Source: Campylobacterota bacterium (GTDB lineage: Bacteria > Campylobacterota > Campylobacteria > Campylobacterales > Sulfurimonadaceae). From it: a DNA stretch of 64,000 nucleotides. The notes below the pieces were generated by a model. That model worked only from the letters and a program-made list of their open reading frames with translations, did not search any database and was not told the DNA's origin. The position numbers were made by a program, and so were the translations under genes. Below, one piece after another: positions 27,010 through 38,900 of the stretch (positions are counted from its first letter, which is position 1; each line of letters starts with the position of its first letter). The stretch lies in the NCBI GenBank assembly GCA_040752835.1, contig JBFMGG010000007.1, positions 670,487 to 734,486 on the forward strand, given 5' to 3'.

Positions 27010-27401
27010 ATATTCTCTCCGCCAAAATTGCCGCCATCACCGCTTCCGAGCACCTCAGCATCCTAAGCGTCGCCGTCGGGGACGACACTTTTCATCTCCT
27101 TCTCGCCGAAGTCTCCGACGCCACCGTCGGTGCGGACGTCACCGTGGCGTTCAAAGAAACCGAAGTCATCCTCTCCCCGGAAACGGCCGCTTCGACCGCA
27201 AACCGCGCGCGCGCAAGAGTCCGGACGATCGAAAGGGGAATCATCCTCTCCCACGTTACCCTCTCCTACCGCGATACGACCGTCCGTGCGCTGGTGCCGA
27301 CACTCACCTTCCATTCCCTCGATATCCGTGAAGGGGATAACGTCGGCTGGATGGTTCAGCCCTCTGAAATTTCGCTGCTCAGGGAGACGCATGGAAGCTG
27401 A
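27006..27401 (+). CDS. Di-TOBE (Mop-like) molybdate-binding protein
   Basis: A 131-residue protein built from two TOBE/Mop modules (residues about 3-65 and 68-131), each beginning with a strand like ILSAKIAAIT or RARVRTIERG and containing the V.F.ETEVIL-type strand. Such free-standing modules store molybdate or pass it on. It overlaps modD (ATGA) and extends 11 bases past the modB start, so translation of the three is coupled. Confidence 0.8.
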   Translation: MNILSAKIAAITASEHLSILSVAVGDDTFHLLLAEVSDATVGADVTVAFKETEVILSPETAASTANRARARVRTIERGIILSHVTLSYRDTTVRALVPTLTFHSLDIREGDNVGWMVQPSEISLLRETHGS

Positions 27402-28065
27402 TTTTTTTCAAACGATGGTGCTGACGTTCAAACTGGCATCCGTCACGACGCTGATTCTCCTGCTGATCGGGATTCCGCTCGCCGCATACTTGGCATACGG
27501 CACCGTGCGCTTCAAAAGCGTCGTCGAGACGATCGTCTCCATGCCGCTCGTCCTTCCTCCATCGGTCCTGGGGTTTTATCTTCTCCTTGCGTTCAGCCCC
27601 GCGTCGGCTCTTGGGGAGTTTTTAACCGAACAGGGCATACGGCTGGCATTTTCGTTCGAGGGGCTCGTGATCGGTTCGGTCCTCTTCAGCCTCCCCTTCA
27701 TGGTTCATCCGATACAGTCGGCCCTCTCCGGGGTTCCGCGCTCCGTCTTCGAAGCCTCCTACACGCTGGGCAAATCGAAACTGACAACGATGACGCGGGT
27801 GGTCTTGCCGATGATCCGAAGCGGGCTGATTTCGGGGACTGTCCTCGCGTTCGCCCATACGGTCGGCGAGTTCGGCGTGATCCTGATGATCGGTGGGAAT
27901 ATCCCGGGCGAGACCCGCGTCGCCTCGATCGCAATCTACGACGAGGTCGAGTCGCTCAACTACGCGATGGCTCACCAATACGCACTCACCCTCTTCGCGG
28001 TGACGTTTGCGATATTGCTGCTCGTCTACACCCTTAACAAAAAATCCCTGGGCGGCATCCGATGA
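27391..28065 (+). CDS. modB: Molybdate ABC transporter permease
   Basis: A 224-residue inner-membrane permease with about five transmembrane segments and the permease-ATPase contact loop EASYTLGKSKLTTMTRVVLP (EAA motif). A LAFAHTVGEFGVILMIGGNIPG block typical of ModB/CysT follows. The start at 27391 is placed where the hydrophobic protein begins. The longer frame upstream is a shadow of the TOBE gene. It overlaps the TOBE gene at its start and modC at its end. Confidence 0.94.
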   Translation: MEADFFQTMVLTFKLASVTTLILLLIGIPLAAYLAYGTVRFKSVVETIVSMPLVLPPSVLGFYLLLAFSPASALGEFLTEQGIRLAFSFEGLVIGSVLFSLPFMVHPIQSALSGVPRSVFEASYTLGKSKLTTMTRVVLPMIRSGLISGTVLAFAHTVGEFGVILMIGGNIPGETRVASIAIYDEVESLNYAMAHQYALTLFAVTFAILLLVYTLNKKSLGGIR

Positions 28066-28955
28066 TATTGATCAATATTACCAAACACCTCAATACCGCC
28101 GAGGGACCGCTGGAGGCGGTTTTCGACCTCTCGATCGGCAGTGGGGAGTTCCTGACCCTCTTCGGCCCCTCGGGTGCCGGAAAAACAACCCTGATGCGCT
28201 GCATCGCGGGACTCGAAACTCCCGATACCGGCCGGATCGAAGTAGCGGGCGAAACGTGGTTCGATTCGGGCCGGAAGATCAATCTCCCGCCGCAGAAACG
28301 GAGTGTGGGATTCGTCTTCCAAGACTACGCCCTCTTTCCGACGATGAACGTGCGGCAAAACCTCCTTTTCGCCGCCGAAACCGCGGAGCAGAAAAAAGGG
28401 GTGGACGAGCTGATCGAACTGGTCGAGCTGAGCAACCTCGCCGACCGTCTGCCGTCCACCCTCTCGGGGGGACAAAAACAGCGCGTCGCCCTCGCCCGCG
28501 CCCTCGTACGCCGTCCGAAAATTCTGCTCCTCGACGAACCGCTCTCGGCGCTCGATCCCGCCATGCGCCAAAAGCTGCAAAACGAGCTGGCACTGATCCA
28601 CGAGCGGCTCGGGGTGAGTACGCTGCTGGTGAGCCACGACATCGCCGAAACGGTCAAGCTCTCCGACCGCCTCGCCTCGGTTCATGCGGGACGGATCGAA
28701 CGCATCTGCCCCCCGATGGAATTTTTCAGCTCCCAGACCCTCAGCGGCAAACTTCAGCTCGTGGGGGAAGTGCTGAAAATCGAAGAAGATTCCCCCGCGT
28801 GCGTCGTAACCCTTCTGGTAGGTTCCTCCATTGTCCGCACCGTTACGGCAACACAAGAAGCCTCGCGGCTAAAAATCGGGGAACACGCTATAATTTCGAC
28901 CAAAGCGTTCAACCCGATTCTGCTGCCCATCCATCAACCCAAGGAAACCCCATGA
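28062..28955 (+). CDS. modC: Molybdate ABC transporter ATP-binding protein
   Basis: A 297-residue ATPase that powers ModB. It has Walker A GPSGAGKTT, the Q loop FVFQDYALFP, the signature LSGGQKQRVALARAL, Walker B ILLLDEPLSALD and the switch His in VSHD. A short C-terminal TOBE-like region (about 225-295) is present but weak. It overlaps modB by 4 bases, and its stop overlaps the slyD start. Confidence 0.95.
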   Translation: MILINITKHLNTAEGPLEAVFDLSIGSGEFLTLFGPSGAGKTTLMRCIAGLETPDTGRIEVAGETWFDSGRKINLPPQKRSVGFVFQDYALFPTMNVRQNLLFAAETAEQKKGVDELIELVELSNLADRLPSTLSGGQKQRVALARALVRRPKILLLDEPLSALDPAMRQKLQNELALIHERLGVSTLLVSHDIAETVKLSDRLASVHAGRIERICPPMEFFSSQTLSGKLQLVGEVLKIEEDSPACVVTLLVGSSIVRTVTATQEASRLKIGEHAIISTKAFNPILLPIHQPKETP

Positions 28956-29434
28956 CCGTTACTGTTACCGTCAACACCATCGTTACCCTCGATTACACCG
29001 TCACTACCCCCGAAGGGCACACGGTCGATGAAGGGCAAGAACCCCTCATCTACGTACACGGCGGATACAACAACATTTTTGCCCCCATCGAAGCAGGGCT
29101 GGAGGGGAAATCGGTCGGAGATTCGTTTGAAATTTCCGTCCCCGCCGCCGAGGCGTTCGGCCTCTACGACGACGATCTGGTGGTCACCGAATCGCTCGAG
29201 AACCTCCCCGAAGAGATCGAAGTTGGAATGCAGATCGAAGGGCACATGGAAGGGAACGAAGATGATATGCTCATCTACATCGTCCAAGAAATCTCCGACA
29301 CTCACGCCGTCTTAAACGCCAACCACCCCCTCGCGGGAATCGATATGGTTTTTAAAGGCACAGTCACCGACATCGTCCCCGCCGACGAAGAGACGATCCG
29401 CCGTTTACTCGAACATTCGCACGATCATCACTGA
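28952..29434 (+). CDS. slyD: SlyD-type FKBP peptidyl-prolyl isomerase
   Basis: A 160-residue cytoplasmic prolyl isomerase and chaperone. The FKBP part (VTLDYTVTTPEGHTVDEGQEP and VPAAEAFGLYDD) surrounds an inserted IF chaperone domain (about 70-120). The tail is a short metal-binding HSHDHH. In other bacteria SlyD assists [NiFe] hydrogenase nickel insertion. Its coupling to modC (ATGA) suggests it may help a metalloenzyme, but this is not shown. I use the ATG at 28952. The much longer upstream frame belongs to a modC shadow. Confidence 0.92.
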   Translation: MTVTVTVNTIVTLDYTVTTPEGHTVDEGQEPLIYVHGGYNNIFAPIEAGLEGKSVGDSFEISVPAAEAFGLYDDDLVVTESLENLPEEIEVGMQIEGHMEGNEDDMLIYIVQEISDTHAVLNANHPLAGIDMVFKGTVTDIVPADEETIRRLLEHSHDHH

Positions 29435-29466
29435 TCGTATGGCTTAAACTCGGATCACACTCACAG

Positions 29467-29853
29467 CTATTGGGCTGATTGCAGCCGCTCCCCGTCCGTC
29501 CATTTTCTTTTGCTTAAAATTCCAAACGGCGTCAACATCGGCAGGAGCCATAACAGGCTCCACCCATTCAGCCCGACAGCCCCAAGGCCGCCGTACGACC
29601 ATACGGCCCAGACGATAGAGAGGAAAAAGGTCCCGTAGGGAGCGAGCATGAGCTTCCAATAGTGCGTTGTCGCAAAACGCCAGGGTGCGAAAAAAAGGAT
29701 GACGAACGCCGACGCGGCGACCAAGGCCATCCCCGCTATCCCCTCCCCGGTTTTTCCCTGGAACAGAAACACGATCGAGAGTACAAGCACCCATATGAAA
29801 CCACCGGCCCAACCCGCTGTCCAACCGATTTTTTCGCCTATTCGCTCTTTCAC
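29467..29853 (-). CDS. Small integral membrane protein, unknown function
   Basis: 128 residues with a GTG start preceded by GAGG. About four hydrophobic segments (13-31, 40-57, 70-88 and 93-110) are rich in Trp and Gly. I do not recognise a family. It lies between slyD (convergent) and the RTX gene, whose 3' end is 144 bases beyond its start, in the same direction as the RTX operon but beyond the possible terminator. Confidence 0.6.
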   Translation of the reverse strand: MKERIGEKIGWTAGWAGGFIWVLVLSIVFLFQGKTGEGIAGMALVAASAFVILFFAPWRFATTHYWKLMLAPYGTFFLSIVWAVWSYGGLGAVGLNGWSLLWLLPMLTPFGILSKRKWTDGERLQSAQ

Positions 29854-29969
29854 CGTTTCACCTCTTCGTGTGGTATGCCCAATTGTTTAAGCGCATCTAT
29901 TTTAGCAGAGCGTTGTCGAATAGGCTATGCGGCATCCTTCAAAGCCGTATGAGACCGTGTTTATCTTAA

Positions 29970-29986
29970 GGGGGAACCGTTCCCCC
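29970..29986 (-). terminator. Hairpin just after the RTX gene
   Basis: GGGGGAA and TTCCCCC pair around a CCG loop 11 bases past the RTX stop. On the minus strand it is followed by CTTAAG and then AT-rich sequence rather than a clean U-tract, so it is a likely but not classic terminator of the type I operon. Confidence 0.45.
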
Positions 29987-29996
29987 ATCAAGCAGG

Positions 29997-32900
29997 TCAG
30001 TTATGCCATCCGGCAGCTATAATGTTCATCAGCGCCTCGTTGTTCTGAATCTGGGTGTTATCACGGAGTTGGAAGCCGTGATCGCGGCTGTAGGCATTTA
30101 GCTGCTGGATAATCCCGTCGACGTCGGTGTTGCTCAGGTAGCTGCCGTCATCGAGTTCCAGCCTCTCGATCCGGTTGGCCTCGTTTTTCTGGTTTTTGAT
30201 CGTCACGAACTCGTTGTCTCCGTACTGTAGCAATAAATCATTCCCTTGTATCAGGAAACTGACATCCTCTTTTGTGATCCCTTTGTCGAATCGGACGGTA
30301 TCGTATCCCCCTTCTGCTCCGAAATAACGACCAAATAGGCTGAATCCGAAGACGTTTTCGTTCACCGTCGTCGTGTTGGAGCCTTTGGTGAAGAGATAGG
30401 TATCATCCCCGCTTCCGCCGCTGAGAGTGTTGATCCCTGCACCCCCGTGGAGCAGATCGTTCCCCTCTGCGCCGTTGAGACTATCGTTGTCCCTCCCGCC
30501 GAAGAGTTTATCGTTCCCCGCATCGCCGACGAGGGTGTCGTTGCCATTATCGCCGTAGAGGATATCGTTCCCATCGCCCCCGAGGAGATTGTCACTGCCC
30601 TCTCCTCCGACTAGAAGATCATGACCTGTATCACCGCGCAGAGTGTCATTGCCGCCGTTACCGAAGAGGGTATCGTTCCCAGCATCGCCGAAGAGCCGAT
30701 CCCCGAAGAGGGAGGAGTTGCCGATTAACGAATCGTTTTTGGCACTTCCCCATTGGATTCCGAAGAAACCTCCGCTGGAACCGATTCTCTCTTTGGAAAG
30801 GTTGATGCTTCCCTGTGCGGTTTGAACCAGTTCTACCCCTTTTGATGGGGAGGCAAAGTAGTCGATGAGGATGACATCCTCCTTGCCTTTGACATTGATA
30901 CGAAGGTTATTCGCTTCTTGGAGGAAGGTGAGGTTAGCCATAGAGATATCACTCATGAGCAGGACATCTACTCCGTCATTGTCATTGATACGCATACTTT
31001 GTCCGCTGTATGTGTAGTGCCAGTCCGGAGTCATGAGGTTGGTGAAGTTCAACGTGCTTATCACACTTCCTCCGTGACCGTCATCGACGGTGATTACTGC
31101 GCTACTCCCTCCGGCGTAATAGCGCTCTGCGGTGTAGTTCCACTCTCCGTTCTCCTTGATCGTGAGTGTTCCGTGTTCAGGATTGGAAGTGATGCTGTAA
31201 GAGAGGGTATCACCATCCACATCGGAAGCCTTGATCGCTCCGGCAGTACTTGATCCTGCGTAGAGCGTCGCGGGTGCCGGAGTCTCTGTGAGGATCGGTG
31301 CGTCGTTGATCGCTTCGATGACAAAGCTCAGTGTTGCGGTGGTACTCAGTCCGTAGGCGTTGGTTACTTTGATCATGACGCTGTCAGCACCGTTCAGATT
31401 TGCTTCAGGGGTATAGTTCCACTCTCCTGTTTCGCTAACGCTGAATACTCCTTTGGTGGAAGTATTGAGAATTTCGTAGGTCAATGCTCCGCCGATAGGA
31501 TTGGTAACGTTGAATACTCCGTTGGTAGCAGTGTCTTCGAGGAGAGTCGATGTTGTATCGGACAATGTCGGGTCCGACACGCGAATGTCGAAGTTGAGGG
31601 TTTGGGAGATTGCACCCCCGTTACCGTCGTCGATCATGACGATAGCACTGTCGGTTCCCATATAACCATCCGCTGCCGAATAGTTCCACTCTCCTGTTTC
31701 ATTTACCTTTAGAGTTCCGTGAGCGGCTTGGGTACTTACGGTATAGCTTAGAACGTCGCCGTCGATATCCGCAGCTCCGACGTTGCCGCTTAGAATACGG
31801 ATGTCTTGCAGGGTATTGCTGATCTCGGCTGGCGCTTCCGGAGCCTGATTCAGCGCTTCCATGACAAACGAAAGGGTCGTTGTCACTTCCCCGCCGCGTC
31901 CGTCTTGTATCGCTATGGTGAGCGTATCGGTTCCCGCCTCCCTTGAAGTACCTGTATAAGTCCAGATTCCGTATTTGTTGATACTGATCGATCCCATCGT
32001 CGGTGCTGAAACGACGCTATAGCTCAACGTATCTCCATCGATGTCATCGGCAAGGAGAATCCCTTTGGCGCTGCGCTCTTTTCCAAGATTGCGTGCTCCC
32101 TCTTCGAAGAACATCTCCGGCGCATGGTTGGTGTTTTTCTCAATTAGTTGCGGTAAAGTATAGGAAGTGCCGTCGCTGAACGCAAACGATTCGAGTTTGA
32201 AATCATCAACGTTCCAGTTCTTGATAGTGATCTGATCGATTATATTGCTGCTTTGCTCTTGGTTATAGGTGAAAGAGACAATCATATCTTCACCCTCACT
32301 ACTGAGGATAACATCACGTCGATCGATACCATTACCGAAATAGAGGGTATCGACACCCCCCGCATCGATGATCATGTCTTTACCGTCCCCTTTATCGAAG
32401 AGATAGTAATCATCACCGATCCCCCCTTCGAGAGTATCATCACCCGCTCCACCTTCGAGAGTATCGTCCCCTGCTCCGGCTGAGAGGTAATCATCGCCCG
32501 CAAGACCGCTGAGATAGTCACTTCCCTCTTTACCGTAAAGGGCTTCTGACCCCTCTAATCCATAAAGAACGTCATTTCCGCCATTACCGCTGAGTGTATC
32601 TCCCGCATCCAGTACACGCATGGTTAGATCCCCTTCGACATTGAGAAGCAGATCATAGATCCCTTGTCGATCTATCGTCGTTCCGTCACTAAAGCTAAAC
32701 TGCTCGATAGCCCCGTTCTCATTAAACCAGTTTTTGATGGTGAGGGTATTGGAGAGTTCTGTGATCGGGGTATCGTCTTCCGCATTCTCGTGAATACCGA
32801 TACATAGATCGTCGGTTCCACGCACCCATTGTACAACGAGGCGATCCGCCGTAATAGAGCTTAGGAATTTGATCGTATCGACACCGTTGCCATTATCGTC

Positions 32901-35900
32901 GATCACATCCTCACCTCCGCCATACGCGATAACGTATGTATCATTTCCGACATCGCCGCTAAGAGTTTCAGAGTCCGTTGCACCATAGATCGTATCGTTA
33001 TCGGTGATGGTATCGGTTGCCTCAATCTTGAACCACACGTCACGCATTGTTCCCGTATTTGTCAATGTCGTATAGTTGGTTTCATTGGTAACGATATTGC
33101 CATTCTCGGTGCTCTGGGTATAGACACTGCCATCGGCACGGTTAAGCGAGAGAGATGTTACCCCTGCAACCGAGAGATCGACTAGTTCACCCGCATCGGT
33201 TTTTCCGTTCTGATTGGTGTCTTTCCAGAGTTTGAGCTGTGCAAAATCGGTATCGTTTTTATCGATAACCCCGTCACTGTTGGTATCGTACTGCGCTAAG
33301 GCTGAGTATCCGTCTATTGCAAGTGTACCGTCGGAAAGTTTGGTACGGTCTCCGAAGAGTTCACTGCCGTCGTTGATGAGTCCGTCATTATTGATATCAC
33401 GAACTAAAAGAGCGTCACCACGTTCGATCCATGCCGTGTGTTCTTTCAGACCATCCGCCGCATAATCGAAATAGGTGTGAGAATCGGTAAGCGATACAGA
33501 GGTTTTCCCGTTGGCATTCAGATCGAGAATAAGTGGAGGGGTAAATGTCGATTCTTCCATGTATATCTTGATGTTATCAACGCCCCACGATTCATCAGTG
33601 ATTGCTTCGTCTAATGCTGTGCCAAATCCAAGCTTAATCTGACCGTTTTTATCTAAATTTACTGATATAGTATACTGATGTACTTCTTCTCCACCTTGCC
33701 CATTGAATTGATTGTTAGCTGTTGCACGACCCCCATCACGCTCTCCATAATGGTAGTCAACAAAAAAGTTATTTTGCGTATTTACTACTCCGTTTACAAA
33801 GATTTTAAATACTTCACCATCCCAACTATCTATTTCGTACATATCGAACTCGATCATTATTTGTTTGTTCGCATTCGCCACACCAAAATCATACGTTTTT
33901 GAGACTCCTTCATTTCCACCAGTTCCGCCAAAACGACCCAGAAATCGTGTTAATTCAGAAGCCGATTCAGTCGTAGTATTGCTCCAACCGGTTGCCCCGT
34001 TTTCAAAGGTTTCAGATAAAACGGGTGGAACTGTCCAGACAATTTTTGGATTTCCGCGTGAAATTACTGTATGTCCGTTACCCGATTTATCATCATACGG
34101 ATTTATTCCCTCAAAATCATAATAGGCCACTAACCCATCAGAGATAACCTCTTTTTGGATAACACGGTTGATTTCAGCAGTAGTCAACGGACGATTATGA
34201 AGTTGAACATTATCAATACTTCCGCTAAAACTATAACCAGTATTTACATCCCATCCAGAAATATTGATCTCTTTGGTAATATCGGCATGGCTGTTAGCTG
34301 GTGTACTAAGTTGTTGAGATAAATTTTGCTCAATTCCATCGATATATAATTTATTAGTTAAGACGTTGCCTTGTGTAAAAATTGCAGTAATTTGATGGGT
34401 AGTACCTGCTAAAAAACTATTATTTGCGATTCCAAATATATCACCTTGCCCAGTATTGAATCCAAACTTCCCATTGTATAGCCAAAGATCGTATTGATAA
34501 AATCCTATAGGCATAACACTATTTGTCCCATCCCATGTCATCTCAAAAGATACACTGACTTGCTGTCCTACCATTGCTGATGTAATTATTTGTGTTGTTG
34601 ACAGCTGATCTAAACCGCCATTAAATTGAACTTGCCTAGTATTGGTAGAATCAAAATTTAACATTGGTAAAAGTACGGTTTTATCTAAAGTTGTAGCATC
34701 TGACAGGATGATTTTTTCAATCAAGTTGTTACTATTGAACCAATTTTTTAATGTAACTTTATCGCTTAACTCATCAAATGACTTATCTCCCTCAGCAATC
34801 CCGATGATCAAATTACTGCCGCTTTGTCTGACAATCAAATCTTCTTTTGCAATCCCCTCTCCAAAGATGAGAGTGTCGGTTCCGCTCAAATCATAAATCG
34901 TATCGGCTCCATCGCCTCTATTATATTTGTATACATCATTTCCGCCGCTGTCGTTCACGGTATCCTTGCCGGTTCCCATGGTAATAACATCGTTACCAAC
35001 TCCCCCTTCGATAACATCATCTCCTGTACCCGCATCGATTCGGTCATTTCCGCTTCCGGCATTGATCGTATCATTACCGCCATTTGTCTCAAATGTCTCA
35101 TCACCTGCCACTCCGATAATACTATTCGCATCATCCCCATAAATGAGGTATTGGCTTGATACCCATCCATAATTAAACGTTGTAGCCGGATAGGTTCCAT
35201 TTTTATCGATGTTCATCGATTCACCGTTACTAAAAATGACTTTTTCGACTCCGCCATTGGCATTTGCCCAGTTTTTAATAACGACATAATCTCTGAGCTG
35301 TTCATACGTCTCCACCTTAGGGGTGATTTTTAGAATCAGATCATTGCCTACTACACCGAACGTCACATCGCTTTTATTGATTCCGCCGCTGAGATAGAGG
35401 GTATCGTTTCCGGCATTGACATCGATTTGCCCCTGCTGGTACTGATCGTCGATCACGACCGTAAAATCACCTCGGTTGTAGACATAGGTATTATCTCCGC
35501 TTCCGCCGTACACAACAGCTCCGGGTTTACTGTAGAGTGCTCCATGAATATCATTAGCAACAAACAAGCTTGCAACATCCGATTGACTCATCGATGTATT
35601 GTCGGCAAAGCTTATTGTCTCTATATTGGTGTCTGATTTAAACCAATCGATAAGAGTAAGCACATCGCTGAGTTGCTCAAACGTTTTATTGACCTCTGCA
35701 ATACCGATCAGGAGAGTATTTCCCTGCTGTTTAAAGATCAAATCGTCTTTGGTAATACCCTCGCCAAAAGAGAGGGTATCGTTCCCTAACTCATCGAAAA
35801 TCGTATCAGCTCCGTCACCTCGGTTAAACGTATAGGTATCGTTCCCCATTCCACCTTTGAGGGTGTCAGTACCTCTACCACCGCTAAGAATATCATTCCC

Positions 35901-38900
35901 TCTTCCGCTTAGGATCGTGTCGTTGCCCGCACTCCCTTTTAGAGTATCGGCACCCTCACCCGAGATTAGGGTATCGTTACCGCCGAGTGCATCGACGATC
36001 ACCCCCTCATCGCCGAATACGAGATAATCATCCCCTTCGCTGGAGCGTTCGATTTGGGTGAGAGTTATTGCAGCGCCGCCGCTGAGACGGAGGTTCTCGA
36101 TACGATGCGCCGCATTAAGCCAACCGCTGATGGTGATAACGTCGCTGAGCTGATCGAATGTTTTACCGTCTTCGCGAATGGCGATTTGTAGATCATCGCT
36201 GCCGCTCACGACACGGGCGATCAGATCATCCATGCCGATCCCCTCACCGAAGATGAGCGAATCGAGCCCTGCGATATCGACTATACGGTCTTTGCTGTCT
36301 CCTCTGCTGAATCGGTAGGTATCATCTCCCGATCCCCCCTCTAGGGTATCGGCGCCCACTCCTCCGCTGAGGATGTCATTCCCTGCATTGGAGATCAGGA
36401 TATCATTTCCTGCATTACCCTCTATGGTATCGTTACCGCTTCCGGTAATGATCGTGTCGTTGCCTCCCAATGCGTCCAGTACCGTATCGGTATCGCCGAA
36501 GATGAGATAATCATCTCCGTCACTTCCCCCCTGCATCTGCGAGAGACTGATCGCCGTTCCGTCGTTCAGGACGAAATTCTCGATCCGTTTATTGGCATCG
36601 AACCAGTTTTTCAGCGTTACCGTATCGCTGAGAGCATCGAACCCTTTGCCACTCTCTCGAAGACCAATCACGAGGTCGTTGCTTCCGCTCATCGTGTGTG
36701 CGACGAGATTTTCAGCCGTGATCCCCTCGCCAAATACCAGAGTATCGATTCCGCCCGAACCGTAACTGTATTCATCGATGATAGTATCTTTACCGTCTCC
36801 GATACCGAAGCGATAGGTATCGTTCCCTAATCCCCCGATCAGAGTATCGTTCCCGCCGTTGCCGGATAATGTGTCATTTCCGTTCTCGCCGTAGAGGGTA
36901 TCGTTACCTTCTCCGCCGCTGAGAGTATCGTTTCCGATTCCGGCAATCAAGGTATCGCTTCCCGCATCACCGTAGAGGGTATCCTCTCCCCCACCACTGC
37001 GGAGGGTATCATGACCCTCACCTCCGTGCAGGGTGTCCGCACCGCTGCCCGACGTGATCGTATCGTTACCAGCCAGGCCATTGACCGTAGTGGCACTATC
37101 ACCGTATATGAAATTATCATCTCCCTCGGTTGCGCTTTGGATCGCGGCAAGATCGACAATGGTACCCTCATTTAAGCGGATCGTCTCGATACGGTTGTTG
37201 GTGTTGACCCAGTTTTTGATCGTAATGACGTCGCCCAGTTCAGAGAGCGTTTTACCCGATTCTTTGAGGGCGAGGATGAGATCGTCTCCGTTGATGTAGG
37301 CGATCAGATCATCTTGCGTGATCCCATCACCGAAACGGAGAGTATCGTTACCCGCATTGGATTGGTTGCTCCCGTTGTAGCCGTAGCGGTGTTCGTCGAT
37401 GATGGTATCTTTACCGTCACCTCTGTTGTAGAGGTAGAGATCGTCTCCCGATCCTCCGTAGAGGGTATCGGCTCCTACTCCGCCGCTTAGCGTATCGCTA
37501 CCATCACCTGCTATGATTGTGTCGTCTCCCTCGTTACCGCCGAGTATGTCGTTTCCTGCTCCCGCGTTGATCGTGTCCTTACCGCTTCCGCCGCTGATCG
37601 TGTCGGCTCCGGTGAGGGTAGTGAGCGTATCATCCCCCTCGCCTCCGGTGATGTGATTGGCTCCGTTACCCGCATTGATACTGTCATTTCCGGCTTCTCC
37701 GTCGATAATGTCGTTACCATTGCCTGAAATAACTGTATCGTTGCCGCCCATCAAATCGATAGTGATGCCGTTATCGCCGAACGTGAAAGTATCATCCCCC
37801 TCTGTAGCGGTCTGGAGGGTATCAAGGTTGATCGATGTACCGTCAGCCAAAAGGATATTCTTCATACGGTTAGCCGTATTGCTCCATCCTCGAATCGTGA
37901 TCGTATCGGCTAGTTCTTCGAATGTTTTATCTGCCTCTTTGAGTCCGATGAGCCGATCGCCGTTGGAGAGCGTATGAACTACGAGCATATCAGCGCTGAT
38001 CCCCACGCCAAAGCGAAGTGTATCGCTACCCGAACCGTCGGTGATCGTATCGTGTCCGTCTCCGAGGTTGTAAACATACATGTCATTACCCGCACCGCCG
38101 TCGAGCAGATCGTCTCCCGTTCCGCCGATCAGAATGTCATTGCCACCTTCGCCGTATAGCCTGTCGACACCGGCATCGCCTTCAATCGTATCATTACCAT
38201 CGCCGGCATAAACAGTGTCACTTCCTGCTCCGGCAATAACCGTATCATTTCCGGCAAATACATATACGGTATCATTCCCTCCCAATGTATCTACGGTATC
38301 ATCTCCATTGGTTAGTTCGATGAAATCGTCTCCTTCGGTTTTTGGGAACAACAGGTCATTTAGATCGACTTGGTTCTCTCCTGCGAATTGGATCGTTTCG
38401 ATACGATTGGAGAGCTTTTTCCAATCAATGATCGTTATTTGATCCGTAGGGTCCGATTCAAGGCTAATAATAAGTGTGGTGTTTTTGACTTCAATATTCA
38501 CCTCATCAAAAGTGATATTCTCCAATTGGAGCGTATCTGCTCCTCCAGCATCGTAGATCGTGTCGGCACCGTCGCCTTTGCGGTAGAGATAGGTGGTGGC
38601 TCCGCCGGCGTTATCACGGATGACATCATCCCCCTCCTGTGCCATCATACTCACCGCACCGGATGAGTTGATCGCTATCATCTCTGCCGTATCATCACCG
38701 TAGACGAGAGTGTTTGCATAGCTGTAGACTCCGCTCTCTTTGGCGAACTGGAAGTGTACTTTTTCATCCATGATATCGGATACAGTACTTTTGAGGGTCG
38801 TATCGGTGATCGAATCGATCATTGCCGCCGCATCGAAATGCAGGAATGTCCCCTCCAAGTTGTTCATCATCGAGGCGAGGTAGAGTTTATCGGTTTGGGG

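Noticed and set aside
30360..38350. Dense repeated DNA resembling a CRISPR or satellite array
   Set aside because: The repeats are coding RTX nonapeptides in one continuous frame. Repeat units vary and there are no unique spacers of fixed length.
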